Assembly: GCF_900496995.4 (NCBI RefSeq)
Contig: NC_044007.1
Coordinates: 74,314,742-74,378,741, forward strand
Length of the DNA: 64,000 bases
Direction of reading: 5' to 3'
Source: Aquila chrysaetos chrysaetos
Taxonomy: Eukaryota > Chordata > Aves > Accipitriformes > Accipitridae
The notes under the pieces: generated by a model
Database searches by the model: none
What the model saw: only the letters and a program-made list of their open reading frames with translations
Told to the model about the DNA's origin: nothing
Made by a program: the position numbers and the translations under genes
Shown here: positions 11,666 to 22,715 of the stretch, one piece after another
How the letters are laid out: each line of letters starts with the position of its first letter
How positions within the stretch are numbered: position 1 is the stretch's first letter

Positions 11666-14600
11666 CAGACTGAGAATGGAAAAACTCATCTCAGGCAATA
11701 TGGCAGTATAAACATCTAGGATGGGTAATTTTTCTGTTGATAAATACAATTACTAATATTTTTCAGCAGGTTGGTTTGCTTGTGGAGAAATACTGGAGCA
11801 ATTCTACCCATATGAAGTGCTAATGAGACACAGTACTGTCCAGCAGCATTTTGATCCCAGCAGATGGGGATAATCTTTTATTTGTGCATGAAACTCTGAC
11901 TTTGTTTTTCCTTTTATTGCTTTTCTTAGTCCTTGCTCAACTATTGTTGGTTGTTCTCTAATTTATTGTAGAGAGGGGAAGGACCACCGGTGTGCTTTAA
12001 CATTGTCCACGCTGTATTTTGGATATATGTTCCTATCTACTTATGCTTTTTAAAGCTGCCTAACAGCCTGATACCTATGGTAACTCATCAGTGAAATAAT
12101 ATTTCAGAAAGATTTGTATTATGCAGCAGAATGCATCTAAAGCAATACATTCAGTTTTGAGTTTATATGTATTTTTAAATTGGCCTAGAGATTTATTTTT
12201 TTTAGACCTAGTAAACAGCGTATTTCCATGGTTGAAAAATAAGAGTTACTTAACTACTGACAGATCTCAAAAAACCCACTGCTAGTTACGACTGCTTTAG
12301 CTGTAATGTTTTAAGTAATAATCTTTGCAATCTAAGGAAAAATTGCACTTACTATGCTACATGAACTTAACCCAAATAAATCAGAACCTATGTGATCATA
12401 CTATAATTTCACATTTAAATGTTTTCAGCTTACACAATGCACAAAAAAGACTGTGACCTCTAAAGGATGCAAAAAGATGTGGTGTTAATTGCTATCTTCC
12501 TGCCCTGAAAAATGGTGGGAGGGCCAATCTCTTCTAAGCAACATGAATGCTACAGGTTCCTGAAATTTAAAACATGGACTTTAATTCAAATATAATACAG
12601 ATATTTAGGATGGAGGGAAATATAAAGCATGTTTGCTGTTCAAAATTAATCCCTTCAAGCCATAATGAATACCTATTGATCTAGTATCAATTTTTGATTG
12701 AACGGTAGACTATGACTCAAAATCCTTCCTACAGGATTCCTAGGGGTTTCATGCTATAAAAATTAAGAAGTTGCCAAAAGGATGAAATGCTTGCCCAAGT
12801 CTCCTTCAAAGGATAAAATATAGGTTCCTTGTAAAAGCTAATCTGCTTGTTTAAATTATTTAATCACCTGTCATGCTTGAAATAACAAGCACTTTTCTTT
12901 GGAAAAACATAAATCAGAGTGAAGTCATTTGACTATACAAACATGTAACAATATTGATATGGGCTGAACAAGTCGCATGACTTCAGTATTATAAGGATGA
13001 AGGTAGAAATGTTTAAATGCATACATCTCAGGTCCCAGTGGTCCTGAAGAAGATTAATCAGCCCGGGGAGCAGCTCTGAATGAAGATGAAGGAGCTCATG
13101 TTGGGTTTCTCAGAGGTGTGAAGTGAGGGTATGATTCACTGGCCTCCTAAGAGAGACTGTGGAGCTAGGATGCGGTGCTTACAGTGCCAGATGTTTATGA
13201 AAAAGTCAAGGTTGCCACATGCAGCTGTCCTTGGGAGAGGAGGGGCTGGTCTTTCTGCTTGACAGCAACTTTCCCCTTGCATCTTTCAGGTGAGCCACAG
13301 AATTTTTCTGTAGAAAGGAAGGGAGAGGCTTCACAAAGGCTGGTAAGTTGGAGGCTGCTCCATATTCTATTATTGTCAACTCTGTGAGGTCTTTGGATAG
13401 TTTCTACATCTTAATACTGTTATTCTAGTATATAATAATTTCCTTATTTAATAACATTATTGTATTCTATGGTATTATTTCAGCTTAACTTACAAGTGCA
13501 AAATCATTTTCCTTACTAAGCCCTTTTGCCTTTCCACTCATTTTCCAGTCACACAGTTAAACATCATGGAGAAAACACTAAATGTAAACTGCAATTTGTA
13601 GAGGCTGATCGATTCCAAATGTAAAGCATTAATAGAAAGCTTAACAGATTCATAGCCACATTCTAACAAAAGGTAAAACTTCTATAGAATTGTTCCTGAA
13701 GTCATCTTCTACAGCCTTGTTTCATGTTACCTTGAACCATAAAAAATGATGAGCACTTGTCAAGAGAGGCAGTGAGCCAGGAGCACTATACCTTCAGCAG
13801 TATCACTCTTATCATGTACTTGTCTTGGGTGCTAGACAGGAACGGTAACAGAAAATCAAAAAGATCCCCCAAGAAAACACTCCCTAATAAGCTGTGCTAT
13901 ACTTGTACAGAATAAAATTTTATTCCATGACTACCCAAGTTTTCCGCAGATTATTAGTGTGGCTAAAATACACCCGTGGGTAGTAATTTTTAGTAATTAG
14001 AAAGGGAATAGCAAGTTCTGCCCAACAATATTTAGTCCAGCACGGGAGGGGCACTTTTGAGCATACCCCAAGATCCTGGTCACTTTTACTCTGGATCCGG
14101 TTTCACATGAGAGCATGGCGCAGGTCCCTTCTGCATCCAGCTTCATTCCTACAGATCCCAGGGCACAGAGGAGCTGGGGCAGTACATGCCTTAGTCTACC
14201 GCCAGCATGTAGGCAATGTGAGCATCTGAACTTGGCCATTGAAAAGAGTTTCCAGGCCCCCAGCTTTTGGATGTAACTTTAGTATTTTGCAGTCAAGCTC
14301 AGATTTTGCACTTGAACCCAAAGCAACATCTTTATGCGCATCCAGAGCCCAAAGACAGTGCTTTCATCATAAAACCGCATTATTTCAAACCGAGCAAGCA
14401 CATCCTATTCACCTCCTCTTTACTGTCGCATCTCCTGTGGCCCCAGAAATGAGTTTCCAACCCCCCACTGATGTCTGCTGATAAGAGGCAGAGCGTGAGC
14501 AACATGAAAAAATCGTGAGCTCCATTTTAAATCAGCATCTCTGGACTTTGCTAATGGCAAAGTGTAGGATCTATCACACTGCAGCTTTATAGCCTGCGTT

Positions 14601-17184
14601 AGGATTTTGCTGATAAAGGTCACAAAAGTTTTAAAATGGTGTGATTACTATTTGTTGATATACACAATACGGTCTCATTTCAGAAGTCTGAAAAGTTTTG
14701 TAAAGCACATGTTTACTTGCCATGCGGTTGGCATTCAGTGAAGAGAAGGGCCGAATAAGAATCGAGCTGTCTGTTCCTGTTATACTGGGATCACAACTCA
14801 CAGGGTCAGATTTCTTCATCCTTATATCAGTTTTATAGCAACATAACTCCACTGATTTTTATTGGTTACTTGCACATGAAAGGAATGAGATGTAGCTCTG
14901 TAGAGTATTTTGTAAGGCAAGGTCTTGGCTATCCTCTACCTTGCATGCACACTGCTCGAACAGAAAGAGTCTGAAGTCAGTATAAAAACAGCAAAACACT
15001 CACTTTTCCACACAGCCTGAAAGCTAATCACAATGAGCTGAGGTGAAAGCCAGAGGTGGCTCTTTGGAAGCCATTCCTTTAAAGGGATAAATCTTCCCTC
15101 AGTGTTTTATTTTGTTCACTTTTTTTGAAATGCAAATTCTCCTTTAAAGAGTTTTAAGGAAAAGAAAAAAAAAAATCCTATAACTCCTACTTTGCTCTGA
15201 GCAGATTTTGAAATTGAACAGAAGAAACAAAAATCTAGGTATTCACTTAATATTAACAACTTTATTCTTTGCTCCCTTGCTGGTGAAAAAATTGGTGATG
15301 TCTCATGTCCAGAAATTAATTCTTCTACAAAAAATAAAATGGATTTACATATATCCTTGGTTGTTCTGAAGTGTCTAAAAGGGTCATTTCAAAGTTCAAA
15401 AAAAGCTAAAAATGAAAACAGGAAGTGAAGTCTACCAGCATGATTCAGAAGGAATGCTAATGAAAGTCAGGTGGATCAAACTCTTCTGAAATCAGTGCAT
15501 TTGTCTTTATTGCCAGAGTCAACACAACCATACAATAGGAAACCAACCGTTTAATATCTCTGTCTGGAATAAAGGAACTCTGCTTTGGTTAGCCTTAACC
15601 TTTGTGAGATTTCAGTTCAGATCTGCTTTAACTTGAAAGGCTTGAACTGGAATGGACAGATGGCTGTTTGACAGAGTGATAGCAGGGTGGAATCTGACAT
15701 TTTCCCAGCCCTGTGGCATTCAAGTTGCAGCACCTTGTCTTTCAAATCTCCCTGATGTTGAGCCAACTGTTGCTTTATTATTTATTTCTCTGAAAGCTGA
15801 TTAAAGTTTGAACAGTGAGGTGCAGGAGGATGCTACCTGACTTTTCACCTTACCTCTTGGTGAATTCTGCTTCTGATCTCCAGTTGTCAGAAACTGTACA
15901 GCCAACCACAGTCCAGATGTAATGAGAGGTGATTTTCTAAATATTGCTCCAACCCCAAATTTTGGCAAAAGAAAACACTAACTAACTTCTTAAATATTTA
16001 TAATACAGCCAGAATAAATATGAAGTAAAGGAACAAGTAGATTTTTTAATGACTTTCTGCTCTGGGGGAGGCAGGGGGGAAGCTATTGAAAGCAACACCC
16101 TTGCTAGCTGTACTCTTTCCTTTTAGAAAAGCATCAGTGTCTAGGCAGTATAGCTTATGGTTTCAAAGCTGTGGGAAGGGACTACTGATATTTATTATTT
16201 AAATATGAGCTATCTCAAAATATAAAAAAAATACAAAAGAGAAAGCCCTAAAATCAAGAGAACTATGGTATTTTGAGGATCAGTCCATAGCATTAAATCG
16301 CGGTGTCACTTATGCTGAGGTAATGCCACAAAGACAGCTTTTGTACTGTGATTTAAATGTAAAACTGTCAGCTGTAGCTACTACCTAAGTGTATCAGATA
16401 TTACAGGGTAGATGAGAAAGGTGCGTTTAATTTTTAATAGCATTATCAGCCTGCTGTAGTGTGTATTTAGCCAAACTACAGAGACAGTGTTGCATCAAAC
16501 TGTGTGTAGGCTAGTAGCATCTAGTACAATTCATAGTAGGTTTGTGTATGTTTCAATTGGTAGCAAGTTTCCTGTAAACCTTGTTCATCTCTTGCTGCTT
16601 ATTTTTACGAGCAGTAGCAGGAGGCGCAGACGTGTGGCTTGGGTTGTAGCATCATAGATGGGCTAGGTGACACCAAGTTTTGAATTCATATTTCCTCAGG
16701 CTGAGTCAGTTCACCTGAAGTGTTTTTCTCAGTGACCAAATGATGTTCAGACTGTGATTAACTGGAGGGTGATTAATTCACAAACAAGACAGAAGTAAGG
16801 CTGGTGACACCAGGGAATTATGTAAAGAAAGGTATTTTTGTCCCATTTTTTTTGATGATTTCTTTGTCCTCGAAGCCAGAGAATATCATCCTCAGGGTGC
16901 CTCATAGAAAGCTGGAGCTTAAAGTGGCAGTTGTTCTTTGCTTTGTTGAAATTTATTTTTGTCGTAAAATGTCTGATAAAAATGCATGTTTTTCTCTTTT
17001 CAGGATAGTTTGACAATGAAGCAGACCTTTTTGACTTGGGATTTAGAATGTCGCAATGCACTTTGAAGAGGGCAACACTTAAAGAGAAGTCAAAAGCCGC
17101 ATCTACAAAACATTGGGACGGTGGCTGTTCATCTGCCAGGTGGGATGAGTGAGGGGGAATGCATTACACAACACTCCAATATTT
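11666..17184. other. AT-rich non-coding stretch
   Basis: No gene could be supported. A CAG|GTGAGC motif after a pyrimidine tract lies at 13289/13290. A minus-strand 34-nt splice-flanked segment lies at 15004-15037 but is too short to call. The ORFs at 13997-14481 overlap on both strands and show no motif. Confidence 0.45.
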
Positions 17185-17255
17185 GCACTGCACTGGCTTC
17201 CCCTTCTTTTCTGGGTACAATTCAAAGGATTGCATTTGATCTAGCCCTACAGAGG
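17185..17255 (+). repeat. relic of a LINE reverse-transcriptase C-terminus
   Basis: Translation gives ALHWLP, then W/VQFK about eight residues later, then a broken frame (an in-frame TAG) and PYRG. This matches the LHWLP...FK...YKAL signature near the end of the reverse transcriptase in L2/CR1-like LINEs. The copy is decayed and non-functional. It is too short for the clade to be assigned. Confidence 0.4.
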
Positions 17256-17283
17256 ATTAAAGGAGGATTAAGAGGATGAACAA

Positions 17284-17335
17284 GTCAGTTGATGGAAGTT
17301 TGCCATTGATTTCAACAAGGCCAGGATTTCACCTC
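17284..17335. repeat. relic of an amniote palindromic repeat
   Basis: GCCATTGATTTCAACAAGG and CCAGGATTTCACC resemble the recurring CCATTGACTTCAATGG..CCAGGATTTCACC repeat arms found across reptile and bird genomes. Only one arm is evident. Recognition is from pattern memory, not a search. Confidence 0.35.
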
Positions 17336-17489
17336 TGGTGACTGCCCTCTGTAATCAGAAAAACGTGGCTCCTCTTGGGCCTGTTACAAAGGACAGGATT
17401 GAGAGGATTAAATTTTTGCAGTTAAGCAATCAAATGTCTAGAAGTACCAAACTCAGCAGATATGAAACCATTCCTCCCCTCCTTTACAG

Positions 17490-17628
17490 ATGTGTATAGC
17501 AGAGAAGCTTCTGACGATGTAACTGTGCGCAGGAGGGAGAGGAGCGGTGGGACCCACGAGCGTGCGAAGAAGGGAGTGATGGCCCTTGCAGCGAGTGCCT
17601 CCATTCCAGAGAGGAAGCCTCAGCCCAG
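17490..17628 (+). other. candidate exon in a GC-rich, CpG-containing island
   Basis: Acceptor CTCCCCTCCTTTACAG ends at 17489 and donor CCCAG|GTTAGT begins at 17629. The 139 nt are open in one frame (2 leading nt, 45 codons, 2 trailing nt). The peptide is arginine-rich and basic (VTVRRRERSGGTHERAKKG) and then alanine-rich. There are several CpGs (GACGAT, GTGCGC, GAGCGG, GAGCGTGCG, GCGAGT) in sharp contrast to the surrounding sequence. Its end phase fits the start phase of the 48117 exon candidate. It could equally be a lncRNA exon or promoter-proximal sequence. The protein is not recognised. Confidence 0.3.
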
Positions 17629-17990
17629 GTTAGTCTCTGAGTAAGAGTCCTTGGGCTATAACAAGGGCAAGTGGCAGCGGATGAAATAGCCTACCTGATA
17701 AAATTGTAGGAAGGAGCTGTAGCAGAGAAGTACAAGAGAGATCACAGTTATTACTAGCAATCCAAACAGCTAAAATCCTCCTTCGCTTGTCGGACGTGGC
17801 ACTGCTCGCCTCTTGGCAGCTGCTCGACAAAGGGTTTGTCATCCCAGAGGCAGAGGGGCCGGAGCAACCTCTTTCTCCACCTGCTGACAAGCAAGAGAGC
17901 TGTTCTCATGTCGAGGGAGGACATGGCTGCCAGGAAAACTTCAAGGATGGTCCCAACTCATCCTGCTGAAGGGTAGCATCATCCTCTTCT
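17629..17990. other. remainder of the GC-richer island
   Basis: Moderately GC-rich sequence with CpGs near 17780-17830 and short open frames on both strands (plus 17787-17969; minus 17890-17630). On the minus strand a 22-nt segment (17695-17716) has splice-like ends. No domain is visible and the coding status is unknown. Confidence 0.25.
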
Positions 17991-18001
17991 TTTTTTCTCC
18001 A

Positions 18002-18015
18002 CCCCCCCCCCCCCC
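18002..18015 (+). repeat. poly(C) run (C14) with flanking pyrimidines
   Basis: Fourteen consecutive C residues flanked by T-rich sequence on both sides, forming a polypyrimidine stretch of about 60 nt. Confidence 0.9.
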
Positions 18016-19627
18016 TTTGTTTTTTTTATTCCCTGTGGTAAGTTGTGTCTCTAAGGTGGCACCAAAAAACATAGCTTCTGATAGTTCAGCCAATGTTTTG
18101 TCCTAACTACCCTTATCCTTCAAAATAGGATAGTATTTTACCCGATGCATTGTGTTGCATTTCAATAACAGAACAGCCATGTCTCAGATTATAGCGTTAC
18201 CTGATATCTCAATTTTATCATGTAACTTTATCAAATGAAATTTGGTTTTTTTAAAGCTTATCACAGAAACAGAACAAGATTAGTGAAAATAAGGTGGGTT
18301 GAAATGGGATGACAGGTCCTTCTGGTCAGTTGTTAAATTTAACTATTTTAGATTGGCTGCCTAAAGAGACTGTTTTTTTCAGAACCACAGAGTTTATTCT
18401 TTTTGATGTCTCCAGAAAGAGGGTATACATTTCTCTTTATAAAGAGCACATTAAATCCTGGTTGTACCGAAGTTGGTGACAAAACTTCAAAAGAGACGGG
18501 TTGTACCTTGATTTAATTAGATGGGCTGGCACTATTTAACTTGTGGAGTAGAGCTTTTTTTTATCTGATTAGGATAGTAGTTTTATTAGCTTTTCATCTG
18601 GCTTTAGTTTTATTGTGAAACGTTCACTTTCCACTCGATTTGTGCAATACTAGTGTTGTGAGGAAAATATCTGATTGTCGGGGAGAACCAAGTTATTGCT
18701 TTAGCAAGATGGCAGGGAGAAAACCTACTTCATTCATTTATGCCTTCTAAAGGAGCGCTACTCTAATTTTTATTCATTTCATAACCAAAGAACGATACCT
18801 TGATTGAATATATTGATGGGTTAATTTTCTTTATTTGTATAGTAATAAATTCAGACCTAATTTTTATGTCCATTAATGGAAATGAAGGTAAATGTACTTT
18901 CAAATTTGTAATGACGTCTTAATGCTTTGTCTCAGTTTTCTCTCCTTGATTATGTAGGAACATTTTCTTTTAATGCAAAGCATTAATTAATTCATTAGAA
19001 AAGGATTATTATTCCACTGAAGACAAATATATTTGGCTTTAAAAGAACTTTGTTATCACATTATTTAAGCTTGTCCAGATACATAGCACAAGACATAAGT
19101 TCTCACATGTATTTCTAATTCATTTTCTGTAAATGGATTCAGAATTTTAGTGTTTTTCCAGTCCCATGATTCTAAAATGTAATTGTATTTCTTTGTAGAT
19201 CTAAGATTAATCCCTTTGTCTAATTGTGGCACTCTTTTCTTGATTCATCATATTTAAAATGAGTAAAGATGATTACCAAGGCAAGTTATTGCTGCAGGTC
19301 TTGCAGCCTGTGCCTGTGGTGCCTGTTTCAAGAAACTTTGTGACACGGATTTTTCAGAAATGACTCTGATGATTTTTCATAACTTTTTCAAGTGCTGATC
19401 AAGGGCTAGATTAAATAAAAAGTCTAGCTGGTTAAAGATGAAGAAGGATTTCCAAAAAGTATGGCAATGAGAGAGATAGGCATATACCCTCCATAAGAAT
19501 TTTAGGAATTACAGAGGGAACCTCTGTATAGCTATATGTATAGCTATCTTGAAGGCATTTGAAAATCTAGCCTGCACACTAAGCCAGCTAGCTCTCACAT
19601 CCCAAACACTCTTCCTGAAAATGAGAC

Positions 19628-19670
19628 TAGGTCCAGATCCACAAAGGCATTTTCTCCTGACCTCAATGGA
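19628..19670. repeat. one arm of an amniote palindromic repeat
   Basis: GGTCCAGATCCACAAAGGC followed by CCTCAATGGA resembles the arm of a well-known reptile/bird palindrome (GGCCCAGATCCTCAAAGG.. CAATGG). The opposite arm is missing or decayed. Confidence 0.4.
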
Positions 19671-21794
19671 AAAAAACCCACAGGTAATGTATGTGGTAAA
19701 GGTTAGTCAAGGTGCGTTGGTTTTGCTAGGAGAACTTGACAGAACTTTCAGCAGTGAAGTATCTCAGTATCTCTGTGGGGCTGGACCTTACAGACTTTAT
19801 GCACAACTGGTTCTGGGGACATTTTTAAATTATGCTAACAGTGGCGACCACAAACATGCAGTTTCTGCAGTTTTCTCAGTCCCATTTAGGTAAATAAGCT
19901 TTCATGAAATAGGATGAAGGCATCTACGCAACCCTGTGATCTTTACGTGGTCTTCTAACATTACGTTGAATCTGCTGTGCAAAATTAATCAGCTGCTTTA
20001 TTTTTTCAAATTAGCAGTGTAGGAATTTGACCTTGCTTTTGAGAGGTAACAGAAAGCCTGTCTGTTCTTTAAGACCCTAAAGCTCAACTTTCACTTTCTC
20101 TTTGAGCTTATTTTTATAAAGCAATGAACTTGTGTGGGTGAAGAAGGGGGAAAAGCACCCTGGAAAAATTCAGAGATTAAATTACCGATATAAAGACAAC
20201 TTTTTTCTGCCACTGGAAAGTGCAGGAGGCAAGAGAAGGGGCGAGAGTATGAAGGAAACAGCTGTATCTGTTTCATAAGGACTTTCCCTCTAAATACCCT
20301 GGGAGTTATGAGAATGGAGCCACGACAGAAACAGGCCTTCAGCACGTAATTCATTGTCTTGTTCACTGAGGTCAGGAGAAAATAGCCAGCACGCTGCATG
20401 GCAAATATGTTAAAAACCCCAACAAAATCACATTAGACAAATGCATTACAGGGAGGGAAGTGATTTGATTTGTACATTATCAGGCAATACTGTGGAAAAA
20501 ATGCTATCGTACTTCTCATCCAGTCACATAATGCACTGGTACTGGTAACGCTGACAAGTAATGCTGGAGTCTTTACAAAAATCTTCCCTGTACCTTCCTG
20601 GATCTTGCTCGCATCCACAATTAGTTGCATGCTAAGACAAGTCAGAGAGTTCTGCCATACCTCTGTGAAAGTCTCAAAGTCACAGCTCCATATATTATTT
20701 AAATAAATGAATGGGCTACAGTAAAACATGAAAATAACTCCATCTGGATACTCATAATAAATCATACGAGTTCTGGTTTGGTTGTTTTTTTGTTGGTTTT
20801 TTTTTTTTTTTTTCAGAGTGTGATGTCATCAGAACCCTTCAACAGAATTATTTTGCTGTATCTCGTCTATTATTCTGTATATTAACAGAGAAACAGCTGT
20901 CATTCTGATGAATGTCCTGAGGGCATTCAAAATAATGGCATGTGAAAGTATTGCCAAAAATACTTGGCATCAACCACAAATCATTACTGGAGTTCAACAT
21001 CCTGATCAACGTTTAATGAATTATGATCAATTTTAAGTGACCATTTATCATCTCACATTGACTGGCAAGCAAAATCTTTGACAGAATAGCAAAACAGGCC
21101 TAATGCCAATTGTTGCCAATGTCTGTGTTTGACTGAAGACCCTTCTACCCCGTGAACAATCCACTGCAGCATTCAAAATATAGGAAACTGTGACAGGCAC
21201 TCTGATCCCCATCCAAAGCATTGTTCCAACTCTTGTTGCTCTAAGTATAGGAAAGATACTGAAGTGCAAATGGAAGTGTTAGAAACTTTATTTTGCTAAT
21301 ATTCAACGTGTTCGTAGGATAGAAATTATTCAAATTTGGGAGGCAATAAGATTAGTTTCTCCATCAAAAATAGATCATTTCTATCCAGCCAATATTCTAT
21401 TGAATTTGAATTTATATTGTGTCCTTCCTTTCATGTTCATGCCTTCTTTAATCATGTCTGCAACATCAAAATTCTGTTTGATTTTGTAACCTTAGTGTGG
21501 TTTGTTTCACAGCAGATAGGTGGGTTCCACAGCCTATTTCTGCCACTGAAATGGTTAGGCTTTTAATAAAAATAGTGGCTCACGTCTTTGCACAAGTCTT
21601 TTGAAACACTTAAGTACAGGAATTTAGTCTTGGAACAAATAATTGCACACCAATTCAGCACTTGTTTTCATCCAGGAGTATGTCTGTAGCTTATAATACG
21701 AGATTAAGGATGGACAGACACCTTAGTACAGATATAATGGTTCAAAGGCTCTTACGCAAACTCTTGACGTGGTAGTGTTTTTTATTCATATTGC

Positions 21795-21812
21795 ATATAT
21801 ATATATATATAT
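21795..21812 (+). repeat. (AT)9 microsatellite
   Basis: Nine perfect AT dinucleotides. Similar shorter TA tracts occur near 29437 and 55452. Confidence 0.9.
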
Positions 21813-22439
21813 CATAAAACATTTAATGAATAAGTTTAGAGTTTATATCTTTATTGGAAAAACCTAAGTGAGCCAAAGTCAGAGTGCAGTTAACTCGATA
21901 CTATTGCAGCAAGTCTCTCAAACTTGAAAATTGATGATGGCAATGATTTCTATAGCACTATGTATGGTTATGAACAATCTAATTCCTATCCAAATTCCAG
22001 TGTATTCACACTGTGCATACCCTCCTCAAATCCTCAAAGAGCTTTTTTCTAATGCAATATCTGAAGCTCATTCTTCATTGGTCCCAATGGCACTAATCCA
22101 AAAGGAGTTTAATTTACGTATTTCCTTAACAAGATTGCCAACAAACCCACAACCTTCCTACAAGGAAATCGTTACAAAAACTTAAAATGTGCAAGAGAGC
22201 GGACTGATGTGTACTGCAAAGAACTGACTTCTGTGTATATTTATTTGCACAGCTCTTAAAAGTGTAGGAATACCATTCAAGATGAGACAGTCTAGCCAAA
22301 AAGGCCTGCCTGAGTGGCCAGCAAAAGAGAGGAAAAATTCCTCCTCAGAGCAATAATTCTTCTGATCTTCCGCTGCCGGTAATATGCACTTAAAGAACAT
22401 ACTTGTTTATGAGAGACCTCAATGGTTTCTTCTTTCCTG

Positions 22440-22715
22440 AATTTGTCATACTGCCATTTCAACTCATTGAAATGTTTGGAATCCACAATATCTTTTGGCA
22501 ATGAGTTTCCATGAAACAATTAAAGTAGGAAAAAAATACTCCTTTTCTTCATTTGTAACCTGCTGCCTCATCACTTCATGTGACACCCCCTTCTTCCTGC
22601 AGTGTGTGGACAGTGATTAATGCTTAACTTCTTTTCATCTTCTTTATGCTATTTGTAATTTTATAGCCCTTTAATCTTCTTTCCCCTCAATCATTCTTTT
22701 CCTGGCAGACTTTTA
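22440..22715 (-). mobile_element. ancient CR1-type LINE fragment, antisense
   Basis: Recognisable blocks in the order of an old CR1-like 3' region read on the reverse strand: TTGGAATCCACAATATCTTT, GGCAATGAGTTTCCA, AACCTGCTGCCT, GTGACACCCC, then ATTTTATAGCCC and a pyrimidine-rich TCTTCTTTCCCC. This pattern is shared across turtles, crocodilians and birds. The copy is heavily diverged with no coding potential. Boundaries are approximate. Confidence 0.55.

Larger units (their letters stand above)
18016..22439. other. AT-rich non-coding stretch
   Basis: No gene. A homeodomain/POU-like motif cluster lies at 18870-19000. Overlapping short frames on both strands at 20433-20765 show no motif. A T-run sits near 20800 and an (AT)9 microsatellite at 21795-21812. 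Confidence 0.45.

Noticed and set aside
15004..15037. 34-nt minus-strand segment with good splice sites
   Set aside because: Too short, with no compatible neighbour; one of many chance pairings expected in 64 kb.
20433..20765. 110-codon minus-strand frame overlapping a 78-codon plus frame
   Set aside because: No motif, no splice context and mutual overlap; compatible with chance.
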